Notes: a model not told the origin generated them from the letters alone. A stretch of DNA of 64,000 nucleotides from Bacteroidia bacterium (GCA_026003215.1 BPGV01000001.1:709570-773569), one strand, 5' to 3'; positions 31,627 through 42,002 are shown, counted from the first letter of the stretch. A program made the numbers and translations.

Positions 31627-34600
31627 CTACCGCATAAGCACCATTTTCCCCCACCCCCCTTTGAAGTACGAAGAAAGCCCTTCCTCCCGCCGCTCCATAG
31701 CTTGCTCCCCCGGCATGCGCAGAATCACCCTATACAGATACACCCCATTGGCCAACCGATCCCCATACTCATCCGTTCCATCCCAAGCATAGCTCGTAAG
31801 ATGCCGCCCAATCCGCACTTCTCCCAGTGCTTTGAGGTCTATTACCTTGACCAGCCGCCCCGTCACCGTGTAAATATGTATCTGAAACACCTCAGGCAGC
31901 ACCGACCCCGTCAGCTCATAATAAAACCGCGTAGAAGTGGAGAAAGGATTAGGGTAGTTCACCACATAGCTAATGGTACTTTCGTTGATAATCCGGAAAC
32001 GCACCTCATACGGCACACTCCCTGAACGGTTACGTTTCTTGTCAAAGGCCTCTACGCCGAGGATGTATTCCCCATTCTCTAACGTACCGGGGCGAAACTC
32101 TACCTTAGCTCGATTATCAGGCAGCTGGGCCGGGAAAAACTGCAGCTTACCCGAGGCATACCAAATGCGCTCCCCTAAGCCTCGGTCGTCGGCTTTCCGC
32201 AAACGCACGACTACCGCACCGGTATCATCCAGCGCCAAGTACCGATTTTCATCTTTGACCTCAATAGTGATGACAGGGGCCGGCCGGACAATATCCCCGT
32301 TTTGTATGCGATAGCCATCAAAAAGTACATCCACCACCGGATTTATTCGGTCAATGCTCACATAAAAGCGGGCTTCCCAACGGTTATTTAGGTAGGTACG
32401 CTCCCCAAAAAGCGGTCGAGGATTAGCAATGATGCGCAGGAGGTTAGCGCCTCCTAACCCTTCCGATGAAAACGCATACCGAATGATAGCGGTATCTAAC
32501 CCAGGAAGCGGTGGATACTTTTGCCAGCCGAGGGTATCCCAATCTCCCGAAGCTTTTTGCACTAAAAAGACCACTTCTACGCTATCCGGCGTAGGCGAGG
32601 AAAGGAGATTGCGTAACCCTAACTCTATATGAATAGCTTCGCCCTCCGCTATCGTATCCCTTAATAGTACCCAGCGCAGCGACGGGTCCACCGCTATATC
32701 CGGAAAAGGCCTAAACAACACATACCAATAGCCGAGCTGTGGCGTTAGCGAACTTACAAAGTCATAAAAGCGCCCTTCCAGCTGAAGGTCTGTGTAAGCA
32801 GAGCCGTTATACGGACGCAGATTATACACGCCAGCAGAGGGCACCTCCCAATAGAGGGTATCTCGGCTGCCATCGGAACGCACCCCATAGATGCTCATGC
32901 GGATAGTATCGGTACTCCCTTGGGGCCTGAAAGCAAAAAACGCGTCCTCCCAAGCCACGGGCCGCGGTATACGGGGGGATACCATCCATCCTACTGGGGC
33001 CAAGACCGTAAAAGTGTCTTGCAGGGCACAGGAGAGCGTATCCGGACAGAAGGACTCCCGCGCAGTGCCAGGCGAAGCGCCTTTGCGGCCGACGATAACG
33101 CCCTTTTGCTGCGGGGTAAGGGCTAAGGCTGTAGTGGTAGCCCCCACTTGCGCAAGCACTTGGGCCATCTTTGAGGAAAAAGTAGCTCCGTCATGTCCAG
33201 CCGTAAATAACAGTACCACCGGTGCTCCAGCTGGCGCCCGCTGCACTACCGCCCAAAGCGAGTCGGCCATCGCTTCCGCTGTCATGGTTACCTCGTAATA
33301 GACGGGGCTATACTGCTTGTAGCAAAGTCCCGCACAGAAGTAGCGCCACCCCCCAAAAACACTATCCCTCTCCAAAGGATGAAATGAAAGCGGGTCAAAA
33401 ACCGCTATAAAAACGCCGGGAGGACGCGCCCCATCCCACCACCCCACCGGCAATGTATGGCTCTTGTCCGTGGAAAGCAAAGCCCCATCCCGCTGAAGAA
33501 AACGCCGAGAACCCAAAGGCGTATAGGTATCCCGAGCTTCTATCTGCACTTGTTGAGAACTATAACTCCACTGAAACGCTGGCACCGGGTATTTGAGGCC
33601 GCGTAACTCATTTTCTATGAACTGCGGCCGAGCCGACTGGCCCCACCCTTCCTTAGGACCCTGGATATATTGAAAAGACTGGGTAGCCCATTCCTGCGGC
33701 CCACTCCCTTCCAGCCGAACCCGCCAGTAATACACCACACTATCCCGCAGCCGATATGGCACTTCCCAGCGCGCAAGAACCGTCGTCCCCTGCACCCGCC
33801 CACTCTGCCGAAGCATCGGCGAATCAAACCTATAACTCGTGTCTATCTCAAAGTAATACCCCTGCGGCTGTACTACACTTTGATTATAGGTAGCCGCCGT
33901 AAGCGCAATGGAGTCTTTATTAATCACCGCAAAAGGCCACGGATATAAGGGCAACGGCCGCGGCGAACGCACAAAAAACTCTATGCGTACCTCATTATTG
34001 TCTTCCCGCAGCTCATCAATAATCTCATTGTAAGCATCTACAGATACAGTGAGTTCGTTAATGCCGGCCCACTCGCCAGGTGGAGCCGGTAGAGTTACGG
34101 TAAAGCTATCTTCACGGCTGAAAGGAGCCCGCCGATAGAGATAGGTAAAAGTTTGGCCTGTACCGACAACTTTGTGCGTGACTTGCACCCAGAAGCTATC
34201 CGAAAAAGCAATCCCTAAGTTCCTGTACCGCACCAGTAGTTGGAAGCTTGCCTGCTCAGCAGAGGGCTCGGGAGGAGAAATGCGCACATCCGCCGCCGTA
34301 ATAGCTAAATCGGGCTGCCGAGGCCCGGCCAACGCTACACACGGATCCCCTAAAAGGGGCTGCCCGGCCATGTGATAGTACTCAAATGCGGAGGCACCAC
34401 TCCCAAAAAGCCGACGAAACACTTCTACTATCCCCTTCCCTACCGGAATGTCCAATGAATCCCGAAACCACACTTCATACATTTTGCGGGTTTGATTGCC
34501 CAAGGGACCGATAAACCCACTGCCCGATAAAGAAAGATACCATAGGCACCCACGCCCCGAGGCAAAAAGAAAACGTTCGCTATGGATCTGTGACAGCGCG

Positions 34601-36588
34601 TTTATCTCATCAAAGTTTCCTTGATAACAGCCATTCACAATAATGAGCGGATAACGCCCCCAGTTGTCATAATCCACAGGTTCATAAAAGCCTACATCAA
34701 ATATTTCTGAGCCCGTGTGTCCGAAAGTCTGTATAATGACTACCCCACTATCTATGCGTTCTTTGACGGTGGGGCTACCAGGTGGGGCCTGCATCCCTCC
34801 ACTGCGTTTTTGGTAATACACGATTTGTCCCTGATAAGGAGTACCTTCAAAGACTTGCTGACAAGCCACCAGTTGGGCGCCAATGAGGGCTTGCTCTATG
34901 GCATCTGCGCCGCCGCCCAAGTGAATACCCCATTTGAGCCAGGGCACATTCCCCATAGACTCGTAGGTGCGCAGCTTGTCTAAATACGTGTATCCATGGT
35001 CGTCATTTTGCACAGGAACCCGCCCCACAGGAATCTCCGGGATAATCGTTCCATCCCCATAAAAGTCCGATACATACCCCCAATCCGAGGCGGGCACCCC
35101 AAATACCGGCACCTTATGGTAAGGGGGCAAAGCGGCATTATACGGCAAGCGATAGAGCCCGACCCCATCGCCCCAAATAAGGAGATAGCGAGGCCGCACG
35201 TTCCATCTATCTAAGGCCCATCGCACCAAGTTTCGAATAGCTAAGGGATGATTGACGCGCCCCCAGCCAAACTCGTCGTATATCGCATCGGTATAGGCAA
35301 TAAAGACGGAGTGGGGATTGGTAGGATGGGTTTCCCGGTATTGCTTATAGGCCTGCGCCGAGGCCCTAAGGCTCCGATGCGTTACTAAAAGAATATCGGC
35401 CCCTTGGGCAGAAGAGTACCCTTCCAGTACCGCTGGTTGAATCTGCGGTATCTGCACACTGGCGCCGCGAATGACATACAACGGAAAAGTGTCTGCTACC
35501 GCAGGAATAGGAATATACCAGCTTCCCCCATTATAAACGGCCTGCCAACGGAGCTTATGCCTCGGGTCGTACACCACGAGGGAGTCGCCACTGGCCACCG
35601 GCATCCCTGTAAGCACCACAGAAAAAGCCGTAGCTGAAGGATTGCGCACCCCTATCTGCAAAAAGGTATCCGAGACCCCAAAACTCGTCCCTCGGGGATA
35701 GGTCACTGCCACATAATGCAGCAGCTCTCCCGCATATCCCGGCGTACTACTTTGGCAAGTCAGCGAAACAGGGTTAGTGAGATACGTCGTGGGTACCGCT
35801 AATCGCAAACGGAAATAGTAGGGAGCGGTATTGGTAGCCGTATAAGCCGAGAAGCCATTTACTTTCCATTCTAAGGCCATCGTGCCACTTATGGTTAGGC
35901 TTGCGTGGGAAAGCTCTACCGTAAAAAGTGGAGCCGCCGTAGGCCGGGGAGCGGGTAAGGTATAGCTACGGCTGAGGGGATTCATACTGGCGCCTCGGCC
36001 TTCGCCGCCGATGTACATAGGGTTATTGTGCTGCTCATATCCCCCAACAAAAAGCCCGCCCGCTCCCGCCCAGTAGCCCCACATATGAAAGCTCTCTACA
36101 TAACGGCTCCACACCCAATCTTGTGTGGGCAAACTCAGCGGATTGGGCTCACTATAGGGCGCATACCGTTGCCCTGCCCCGCCCCCCCACGTCAAAAAAT
36201 ACGCCGACGTATCGTTCTGATTCAGCGGCATGAGGGGATTCCCGTGTAAGCCGGGCAGCCGCCGCAGTTGATGCGCATGCCGATAGGCCACTGAGTCCGG
36301 CTCCCCATCATTGCGCTGCCCCATAAACTCTATATAATCGGCTCCCTCAAAAGAACCATCTCCCCCATCCGCCACATAGATAGGCACTTCCTGCCCCCGC
36401 CAAAAGAGCCGCAGCGAAGCCGAGGGTACACCACCCAGCCCCAGCTGGGCTGCACTCACCCGATACACCCCATCCCGGCCTACCAGAAGCTTTAGATAAG
36501 GGGCTCCAGAGGTAATCCACCCATTCCCATACTCATATCCTTGTGCCAGCACAATCCCTGCAAGCCCTACCGACAGCCACAGACGCAT
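31627..36588 (-). CDS. porU: T9SS sortase-like gingipain-type protease PorU
   Basis: The 1653-aa protein is a C25-family (gingipain-type) cysteine peptidase that acts as the T9SS C-terminal signal peptidase/transpeptidase on the cell surface. It has a signal peptide, the PorU N-terminal region (YLKLLVGRDGVYRVSAAQL), the catalytic domain at about 400-770 with the His in TFGHTGSEIF and the Cys in IIVNGCYQGNFDE, several beta-sandwich domains, and a FlgD/T9SS-like C-terminal domain (NYPNPFSTSTRFYYEL, GRLVKVIDL, LANGVYLYRVI). It is longer than typical PorU (about 1100-1300 aa) because of extra Ig-like and GOLD-type modules after the protease. The window also encodes a client (12791) and a PorE-like protein (28508). 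Confidence 0.92.
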   Translation of the reverse strand: MRLWLSVGLAGIVLAQGYEYGNGWITSGAPYLKLLVGRDGVYRVSAAQLGLGGVPSASLRLFWRGQEVPIYVADGGDGSFEGADYIEFMGQRNDGEPDSVAYRHAHQLRRLPGLHGNPLMPLNQNDTSAYFLTWGGGAGQRYAPYSEPNPLSLPTQDWVWSRYVESFHMWGYWAGAGGLFVGGYEQHNNPMYIGGEGRGASMNPLSRSYTLPAPRPTAAPLFTVELSHASLTISGTMALEWKVNGFSAYTATNTAPYYFRLRLAVPTTYLTNPVSLTCQSSTPGYAGELLHYVAVTYPRGTSFGVSDTFLQIGVRNPSATAFSVVLTGMPVASGDSLVVYDPRHKLRWQAVYNGGSWYIPIPAVADTFPLYVIRGASVQIPQIQPAVLEGYSSAQGADILLVTHRSLRASAQAYKQYRETHPTNPHSVFIAYTDAIYDEFGWGRVNHPLAIRNLVRWALDRWNVRPRYLLIWGDGVGLYRLPYNAALPPYHKVPVFGVPASDWGYVSDFYGDGTIIPEIPVGRVPVQNDDHGYTYLDKLRTYESMGNVPWLKWGIHLGGGADAIEQALIGAQLVACQQVFEGTPYQGQIVYYQKRSGGMQAPPGSPTVKERIDSGVVIIQTFGHTGSEIFDVGFYEPVDYDNWGRYPLIIVNGCYQGNFDEINALSQIHSERFLFASGRGCLWYLSLSGSGFIGPLGNQTRKMYEVWFRDSLDIPVGKGIVEVFRRLFGSGASAFEYYHMAGQPLLGDPCVALAGPRQPDLAITAADVRISPPEPSAEQASFQLLVRYRNLGIAFSDSFWVQVTHKVVGTGQTFTYLYRRAPFSREDSFTVTLPAPPGEWAGINELTVSVDAYNEIIDELREDNNEVRIEFFVRSPRPLPLYPWPFAVINKDSIALTAATYNQSVVQPQGYYFEIDTSYRFDSPMLRQSGRVQGTTVLARWEVPYRLRDSVVYYWRVRLEGSGPQEWATQSFQYIQGPKEGWGQSARPQFIENELRGLKYPVPAFQWSYSSQQVQIEARDTYTPLGSRRFLQRDGALLSTDKSHTLPVGWWDGARPPGVFIAVFDPLSFHPLERDSVFGGWRYFCAGLCYKQYSPVYYEVTMTAEAMADSLWAVVQRAPAGAPVVLLFTAGHDGATFSSKMAQVLAQVGATTTALALTPQQKGVIVGRKGASPGTARESFCPDTLSCALQDTFTVLAPVGWMVSPRIPRPVAWEDAFFAFRPQGSTDTIRMSIYGVRSDGSRDTLYWEVPSAGVYNLRPYNGSAYTDLQLEGRFYDFVSSLTPQLGYWYVLFRPFPDIAVDPSLRWVLLRDTIAEGEAIHIELGLRNLLSSPTPDSVEVVFLVQKASGDWDTLGWQKYPPLPGLDTAIIRYAFSSEGLGGANLLRIIANPRPLFGERTYLNNRWEARFYVSIDRINPVVDVLFDGYRIQNGDIVRPAPVITIEVKDENRYLALDDTGAVVVRLRKADDRGLGERIWYASGKLQFFPAQLPDNRAKVEFRPGTLENGEYILGVEAFDKKRNRSGSVPYEVRFRIINESTISYVVNYPNPFSTSTRFYYELTGSVLPEVFQIHIYTVTGRLVKVIDLKALGEVRIGRHLTSYAWDGTDEYGDRLANGVYLYRVILRMPGEQAMERREEGLSSYFKGGWGKMVLMR

Positions 36589-36596
36589 AGTTGCTT

Positions 36597-36604
36597 CAAA
36601 AATA
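36597..36604 (-). promoter_or_regulatory. -7 element TATTTTTG for porU
   Basis: It ends 8 nt before the ATG at 36588. Confidence 0.6.
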
Positions 36605-36677
36605 CGGCTTTTCTGCTTCCCCCCTTTAGCCTCAGGAAACCCGGAACTTTTCCAGAGTTTTTTGCGTTTCTTAGGGC

Positions 36678-39600
36678 ATGCGGTTATTTGGCCCCACCCG
36701 CTGGGCGACCCACAATCGCGTCACCGTGTATGTCCTCACCGTGTTGATTACCCTCTTTGGCATCACGTCGTATATCTCCCTCCCCAAGGAGCTTTTTCCC
36801 GACCTCGTCATCCCTACTATCGTCGTCAACACTGTGTATCCCGGCTCCTCGCCCAGCGATATTGAAAACCTCGTTACTCGCCCCATCGAAAAGCGTCTCA
36901 AAGGCATCACGGGTATAGAAAAAATCAATAGCTATTCCCAGCAAGACGTCTCCACCATCGTGGTAGAGTTTTCCGTCAGTTTGGACCCCAAGGAATGTAA
37001 AGATAAAGTCAAAGATGCCGTAGATAAGGCCCGCCCGGATCTCCCCAACGACCTTCCGCAAGAGCCTACCGTGACCGATGTAGATTTTTCCGAAATACCC
37101 ATCATGTCTATAAACTTAGCGGGCAACTACTCCCCCACCCAGCTCAAAAAATACGCCGATGAACTCAAAGACCGTATAGAAGCCCTCCCGCAAATACGCC
37201 GAGTAGATATTGTAGGTGCTTTGGAGCGCGAAATCCGCATAGATGTGGATATGACGAAGCTCCAAGCCTACAACCTCGCTTTTAGCGATGTAGAAAACGC
37301 CATCGCCCGCGAAAATGTACTTATCTCCGCCGGCGAAGCCGACTTAGGCCGACAAAAGCGGACCCTTCGGTTAGATGCGCGTTTCCGCTCCGTAGAGGAA
37401 CTCCAGAATTTGGTGGTGCGCTCCAGCTTCGGCGCGCCGGTGTATCTGCGGGACGTAGCACGCGTCTATGATGGCTACAAAAAACGCGAAAGTTATGCAC
37501 TCTTAGACGGGAAGCCCGTCATCACCCTCAACGTCATCAAAAAAGCCGGAGAAAACCTCGTAGAGTCGGCCGATGCTATTTTTGCCCTCCTTGCTCAAGC
37601 AGAAAAAGACCTCCTTCCCGCTGACCTGCGTATCGTCGTCACGAATGACCAGTCCCAGCGTACCCGCGTCCAACTGGATGACCTCGTGAATACCATTATC
37701 ATCGGCTTCCTCTTAGTGACTGTGGTATTGATGTTTTTTATCGGCCTGGAAAATGCCCTCTTTGTAGGCTTGTCGGTACCGCTCTCTTCTTTCGTGGCAT
37801 TTCTCCTTTTTCCTACCTTAGGATACAGCTTGAACCTGGTGGTTTTATTCTCTTTCCTACTGGGCTTAGGTATAGTGGTGGATGATGCCATTGTCGTCAT
37901 AGAAAACACCTACCGAATCTTTGATAACGGACGAGTTCCCATCCTCCAAGCTACCCAATTCGCTGCCACAGAGGTATTTATTCCTGTGCTCTCCGGAACC
38001 CTCGTCACCGCAGCCCCCTTCGTACCCCTCCTTTTCTGGGAAAGCATCCCGGGTAAGTTTCTCCATTATCTCCCCGTCACCTTTTTGATTACCCTTTTTG
38101 CTTCGCTTTTTGTCGCCTATATTATCAATCCCGTTTTCGCGGTGGATTTCATGCGCCCTGAACGAAAAGGCCCCTACAAAGTATGGACTCGCGGCTTCAT
38201 AGTAAGCTTTGGGCTTACGCTGGCCTTAGGGGGGCTCTTCTATCTTTTCGGCAACCGCGGCTTAGGCAACTTGGCCCTCACCTTGGCTGTAATATTCCTT
38301 TTAGCCCGCACGCTCCTGCGCAAAATGATCCAAGGCTTCCAAGAACGGCTCCTCCCCCGATTTATGGCTGCGCATAAGGCTATCCTGCGCTGGGCTATCC
38401 AACGGGGCCACCCTAAATGGGTCCTCTTAGGTACAGTAGGGCTTTTTGTGATAGGCATAGGGCTTTTCGCGATCCGCCCGCCGAAAGTGTCTTTCTTCCC
38501 CTCCCGAGATCCGAACTACATTTACGCTTACCTCAAGCTCCCCGAAGGTACCTCCGCCGATTATACCTTCCAGATAGCCCAAGTCGCCTACGAACGCGTC
38601 CAGAAAGTGCTGGGCCCCAACAATCCTCTCGTCAGCTCCGTCCTGGTCAATGTAGGTGTAGGGGCCGGCGACCAGTTTGACCGAACCAGCAATAATGCCC
38701 CTAATAGAGCCAAGATAACTATTGCCTTTGTGGAGTTTCGCAAGCGGAAAGGTCAATCTACTCAGCCGTACTTGGACAAGGTATATAATTCGCTAAAAGA
38801 CCTGCCGGGGGTCACGCTCTTAGTAGAAGGGGACAGAGCCGGCCCGCCCGCAGGCAAACCCATCCAAATAGAGATCGCCAGCGAAGACCCGGCTTTGGCT
38901 ATTCGCACGGCTCAGCAGGTCAAAAAGTACTTAGACTCCCTCCAAATCCCGGGCATTCAAGATCTAAGCAGTGACTTGGTGCTCGGCCGCCCAGAAATAC
39001 GATTGCTGGTAGACAGAGAACGCACCCAACGTGCGGGCCTCTCCTCGGCCCAGCTTGGGGGCGAACTACGCACCGCTATCTACGGTAAAGAAGCCTCCAA
39101 GTTTCGCGAAGGAGAAGACGAATACCCTATCCAGATACGCTACGCCGAAGATTACGCCCGAAACCCGGAGCAACTGCTTGCCCATCGGATAGTCTTTCGG
39201 GACCTAAGTGACGGCCGAATAAAGCAGTATCCCTTAGCCAGTTTTGCCAGCTTTTCCTACAGCTCGGGACCCGGCCTTATCCGCCGGAAAAACCTCAAAC
39301 GCACCATCACCCTTTCCTCCGATGTGCTGCCCGGCTACAACGCCACCGAGGTAAATGCCCAAATCCGCCAAGCCTTAGAAGCCCTGCCTATCCCCAAAGA
39401 GGTAAGTATCACCATCGGTGGCGAACAAGAAGAACAAGCCAAAGCCGCCCGCTTCCTCCAACGCGCCTTCCTCATAGCTGTAGGGGGGATTTTTCTCATC
39501 CTGGTGGCTCAGTTCAACTCCATAGGCGTGCCTCTCGTTATTTTGTCGCAGGTATTTTTTAGCTTGATTGGCGTCATATGGGGCTTTGCGCTCACGAGAA

Positions 39601-40046
39601 TAGAGTTTTCGGTGGTATTGGCTGGGGTAGGCACCGTCGCCCTCTTAGGGGTAGTCATCAAGAACGGCATTCTGCTGATTGAGTTTATAGAGGAACTAAA
39701 GCATAGGGGGTATCGCACCCGTGAGGCCATCGTAGAAGGCGCCTCTATCCGGCTCAAACCCGTACTCCTTACGGCGACAGCTACGGTCCTTGGGCTGATC
39801 CCGCTGGCCATAGGATTCAATATTGATTTTGTGTCGCTATTTACGGAGTGGGACCCGAAGATATTTTTAGGGGGGGATACGGCGTTTTTCTGGCTGCCGC
39901 TCGCCAGCGCGATCATCTTCGGCCTTAGTTTTGCGACAACGATTACGCTGGTGGTGGTGCCTGTGCTGTATTACCTCCTACATGTGGGCACCCTCACCTG
40001 GAGCCGCCGCCTCCTGCGCTGGAAACGCTGGCTTAACGCAACCTGA
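36678..40046 (+). CDS. HAE1/AcrB-type RND efflux transporter
   Basis: The 1122-aa inner-membrane pump has the full RND layout: TM1 (VTVYVLTVLITLFGITSYI), the first porter domain, helices 2-6 with the proton-relay motif GLGIVVDDAIVVIEN, an unusual extra hydrophobic segment around 500-560, then TM7, the second porter domain and helices 8-12. The double Asp in VVDDAIV marks the drug/hydrophobic-substrate (HAE1) class, unlike the metal-type pump at 5329. No adaptor or outer-membrane factor gene is adjacent. No clear TAnnTTTG box precedes it, so its promoter was not identified. Confidence 0.92.
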   Translation: MRLFGPTRWATHNRVTVYVLTVLITLFGITSYISLPKELFPDLVIPTIVVNTVYPGSSPSDIENLVTRPIEKRLKGITGIEKINSYSQQDVSTIVVEFSVSLDPKECKDKVKDAVDKARPDLPNDLPQEPTVTDVDFSEIPIMSINLAGNYSPTQLKKYADELKDRIEALPQIRRVDIVGALEREIRIDVDMTKLQAYNLAFSDVENAIARENVLISAGEADLGRQKRTLRLDARFRSVEELQNLVVRSSFGAPVYLRDVARVYDGYKKRESYALLDGKPVITLNVIKKAGENLVESADAIFALLAQAEKDLLPADLRIVVTNDQSQRTRVQLDDLVNTIIIGFLLVTVVLMFFIGLENALFVGLSVPLSSFVAFLLFPTLGYSLNLVVLFSFLLGLGIVVDDAIVVIENTYRIFDNGRVPILQATQFAATEVFIPVLSGTLVTAAPFVPLLFWESIPGKFLHYLPVTFLITLFASLFVAYIINPVFAVDFMRPERKGPYKVWTRGFIVSFGLTLALGGLFYLFGNRGLGNLALTLAVIFLLARTLLRKMIQGFQERLLPRFMAAHKAILRWAIQRGHPKWVLLGTVGLFVIGIGLFAIRPPKVSFFPSRDPNYIYAYLKLPEGTSADYTFQIAQVAYERVQKVLGPNNPLVSSVLVNVGVGAGDQFDRTSNNAPNRAKITIAFVEFRKRKGQSTQPYLDKVYNSLKDLPGVTLLVEGDRAGPPAGKPIQIEIASEDPALAIRTAQQVKKYLDSLQIPGIQDLSSDLVLGRPEIRLLVDRERTQRAGLSSAQLGGELRTAIYGKEASKFREGEDEYPIQIRYAEDYARNPEQLLAHRIVFRDLSDGRIKQYPLASFASFSYSSGPGLIRRKNLKRTITLSSDVLPGYNATEVNAQIRQALEALPIPKEVSITIGGEQEEQAKAARFLQRAFLIAVGGIFLILVAQFNSIGVPLVILSQVFFSLIGVIWGFALTRIEFSVVLAGVGTVALLGVVIKNGILLIEFIEELKHRGYRTREAIVEGASIRLKPVLLTATATVLGLIPLAIGFNIDFVSLFTEWDPKIFLGGDTAFFWLPLASAIIFGLSFATTITLVVVPVLYYLLHVGTLTWSRRLLRWKRWLNAT

Positions 40047-40089
40047 CTATGCCCAGACCTCTCCCCTCAATCTTTCCAGAGTGCAAACG

Positions 40090-40097
40090 CAAAAGTA
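40090..40097 (-). promoter_or_regulatory. Possible orphan -7 element TACTTTTG
   Basis: A good TAnnTTTG match on the minus strand lies in the 228-bp gap between the RND pump and nuoG. It has no ORF downstream and would drive antisense RNA into the 3' end of the pump gene. The rest of this gap shows no convincing gene, only a weak 44-codon frame at 40159. The match may be chance. Confidence 0.25.
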
Positions 40098-40262
40098 CTA
40101 TCTCGGCTAAACTCCTCTCCTTCTCCATAACTCATAAGCCTTTACAACGCATAGCTCTATGGATAAGCCAGCCAGTCCAGTTCGGAATCCCCAAGAATTA
40201 GCCAAAGAGAAGGACATTAGCTCCGTGGCCAAATGTATATCTTCTCGCCGCGGTAAAAAAGT

Positions 40263-40270
40263 TATGTTTG
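40263..40270 (+). promoter_or_regulatory. -7 element TATGTTTG for the NuoG-like gene
   Basis: It ends 4 nt before the ATG at 40275. Confidence 0.65.
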
Positions 40271-40274
40271 CCGC

Positions 40275-42002
40275 ATGCCGACGATATACATAGACGGGCA
40301 GGCCTATACGTATGAAACGCCCGGCAAGCTCCTCCAATACTGCTTAGACCACGGGATTGAGATACCGTTTTTCTGCTATCACCCAGCCCTGAGCATCCCC
40401 GCCAACTGCCGTATGTGCCTGATAGAGACGGGCCTCCCCGTCAAAGACCGCCAAACCGGCGAATACGTACGAGAAGCCGACGGCTCCCTCAAGATTGCGT
40501 GGGGGCCCAAGCCTACCCCTGCCTGCACCACCGACCTCGTCCCCGACCTGCACGTCCGTACCCACCGCACCTCCGAAACTATCCGCCAAACCCAACAAGC
40601 CGTATTAGAGTTCATCCTCATCAATCATCCACTGGATTGTCCTATCTGCGACCAAGCGGGAGAATGCCCCCTCCAAATATGGACCTACAAGTACGGCCCC
40701 GAAGGCTCCCGCTTCGAAGAAGAAAAAGTCCATAAGCCCAAGCGCATGCGGTTAGGGCCGCGCGTGGTTTTAGATGCCGAGCGGTGTATCAACTGCACGC
40801 GGTGCGTGCGCTTCACCGAAGAAGTCTCCAAAACGCGCCAGCTCACTATCATCAACCGTGGCAACCTAAACTACCCCGCTACCGCGGACGGCCAGCCTTT
40901 CGATGACCCGTACTCGCTCAATACTGTAGACATTTGCCCGGTGGGAGCGCTCACGAGTGCGGACCACCGCTTCAAAGCGCGTCCCTGGGAGATGAACTAC
41001 ACCCCTACCATCTGCACAGGCTGTGCCCGCGGCTGCAATACCTACGTGTGGGTGCGGGACAATCAAGTCATGCGCTTTACCCCTCGGAAAAACCTCCAAG
41101 TCAATCAATACTGGCTTTGCGACGAAGGGCGATTAGACTACGCTAAGTACAACGAGCGGCGCGCCTCCGGCCTTCGAAAAGCCGGTGACATCCCCGTACC
41201 GTGGGAAGAAGGCCTTAAGGCGATCACTGCTCTCCTACAAGCCCATACAGGAAAGATTTTCTTTGTAGGCTCGGCTTATGCCAGTGTGGAAACGCTGTAT
41301 GGGCTCAAAGCTTTTGCCGAGAAGCTTTCGCCCGGGGCTCCGCTGGTGTATGTGCCTCATATTCAGCCCGGTTGGGGAGACGATCTCTTACGGCGGGACG
41401 ACAGAACCCCTAATGCCGCCGGCGCAGAAGCCTTAGGCTATCAAGCCGTCTCTCCAGAAACCCTCTTAGAGAACTTACGCACGGGCGCTTATACCCTCCT
41501 CTACTGGGTAGAAGATGATGTGACCCTCCAGCAGATCCTCCCGCAGCTGCCAGCAGGGCTGCCGGTAGTGGCGCATCTGTACCAGCTCATCCCGGGATAT
41601 GAACAGCTGACTTGGGTACTGCCTGCGGCTACCCATTTAGAGAGCTTCGGGACTTACCTAAACTTCCAAGGCGTAGCTCAGACGGTCCAGCCGGCACGTC
41701 AGTGGCGCCAGATGACGCCCCAGGATTGGTTTTATATGTCTAAGAGCCGCTTAGACGCTGCAGGTCAGGCCGTAGATAAATGGCGCCATCCCGAAAACAT
41801 CCCGGATTGCCTGCCAAGTTATAAGATGCTGGTGCGCATAGCTGAGGAAATGAAGCTCAACTTAGGCCTTCCCCAGGAGCACCTTCCCCTATGGGAAAAG
41901 CTGAAGGCGACTCTGCCTTTCTTACACAGCGCCACCTACCCGAAGCTTCTGCGGAAGGAAATGTTCCGCCACAATCAGTTAGCCTTTGCTATCCAAGTAT
42001 AA
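40275..42002 (+). CDS. nuoG: NuoG-like NADH-quinone oxidoreductase subunit G
   Basis: The 575-aa iron-sulfur protein carries an N-terminal plant-type [2Fe-2S] site (CYHPALSIPANCRMC and a later PACTT), the His/Cys [4Fe-4S] site of complex I (HPLDCPICDQAGEC), and a second [4Fe-4S] pair of clusters (CINCTRC and DICPVGAL). A further CTGCARGCNTY cluster opens a shortened molybdopterin-oxidoreductase-like domain. This is the subunit G layout of respiratory complex I, though the C-terminal half is short. It stands alone, without other nuo genes, so it could also belong to a related NAD(P)H-linked redox complex. The gene ends 14 bp inside the convergent 41989 gene. Confidence 0.87.
   Translation: MPTIYIDGQAYTYETPGKLLQYCLDHGIEIPFFCYHPALSIPANCRMCLIETGLPVKDRQTGEYVREADGSLKIAWGPKPTPACTTDLVPDLHVRTHRTSETIRQTQQAVLEFILINHPLDCPICDQAGECPLQIWTYKYGPEGSRFEEEKVHKPKRMRLGPRVVLDAERCINCTRCVRFTEEVSKTRQLTIINRGNLNYPATADGQPFDDPYSLNTVDICPVGALTSADHRFKARPWEMNYTPTICTGCARGCNTYVWVRDNQVMRFTPRKNLQVNQYWLCDEGRLDYAKYNERRASGLRKAGDIPVPWEEGLKAITALLQAHTGKIFFVGSAYASVETLYGLKAFAEKLSPGAPLVYVPHIQPGWGDDLLRRDDRTPNAAGAEALGYQAVSPETLLENLRTGAYTLLYWVEDDVTLQQILPQLPAGLPVVAHLYQLIPGYEQLTWVLPAATHLESFGTYLNFQGVAQTVQPARQWRQMTPQDWFYMSKSRLDAAGQAVDKWRHPENIPDCLPSYKMLVRIAEEMKLNLGLPQEHLPLWEKLKATLPFLHSATYPKLLRKEMFRHNQLAFAIQV

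Noticed and set aside
40159-40293. A 44-codon plus-strand frame (MDKPASPVRNPQELAK...) in the gap before nuoG
   Set aside because: It runs over the nuoG promoter and start, lacks its own TAnnTTTG box and matches no family I know.
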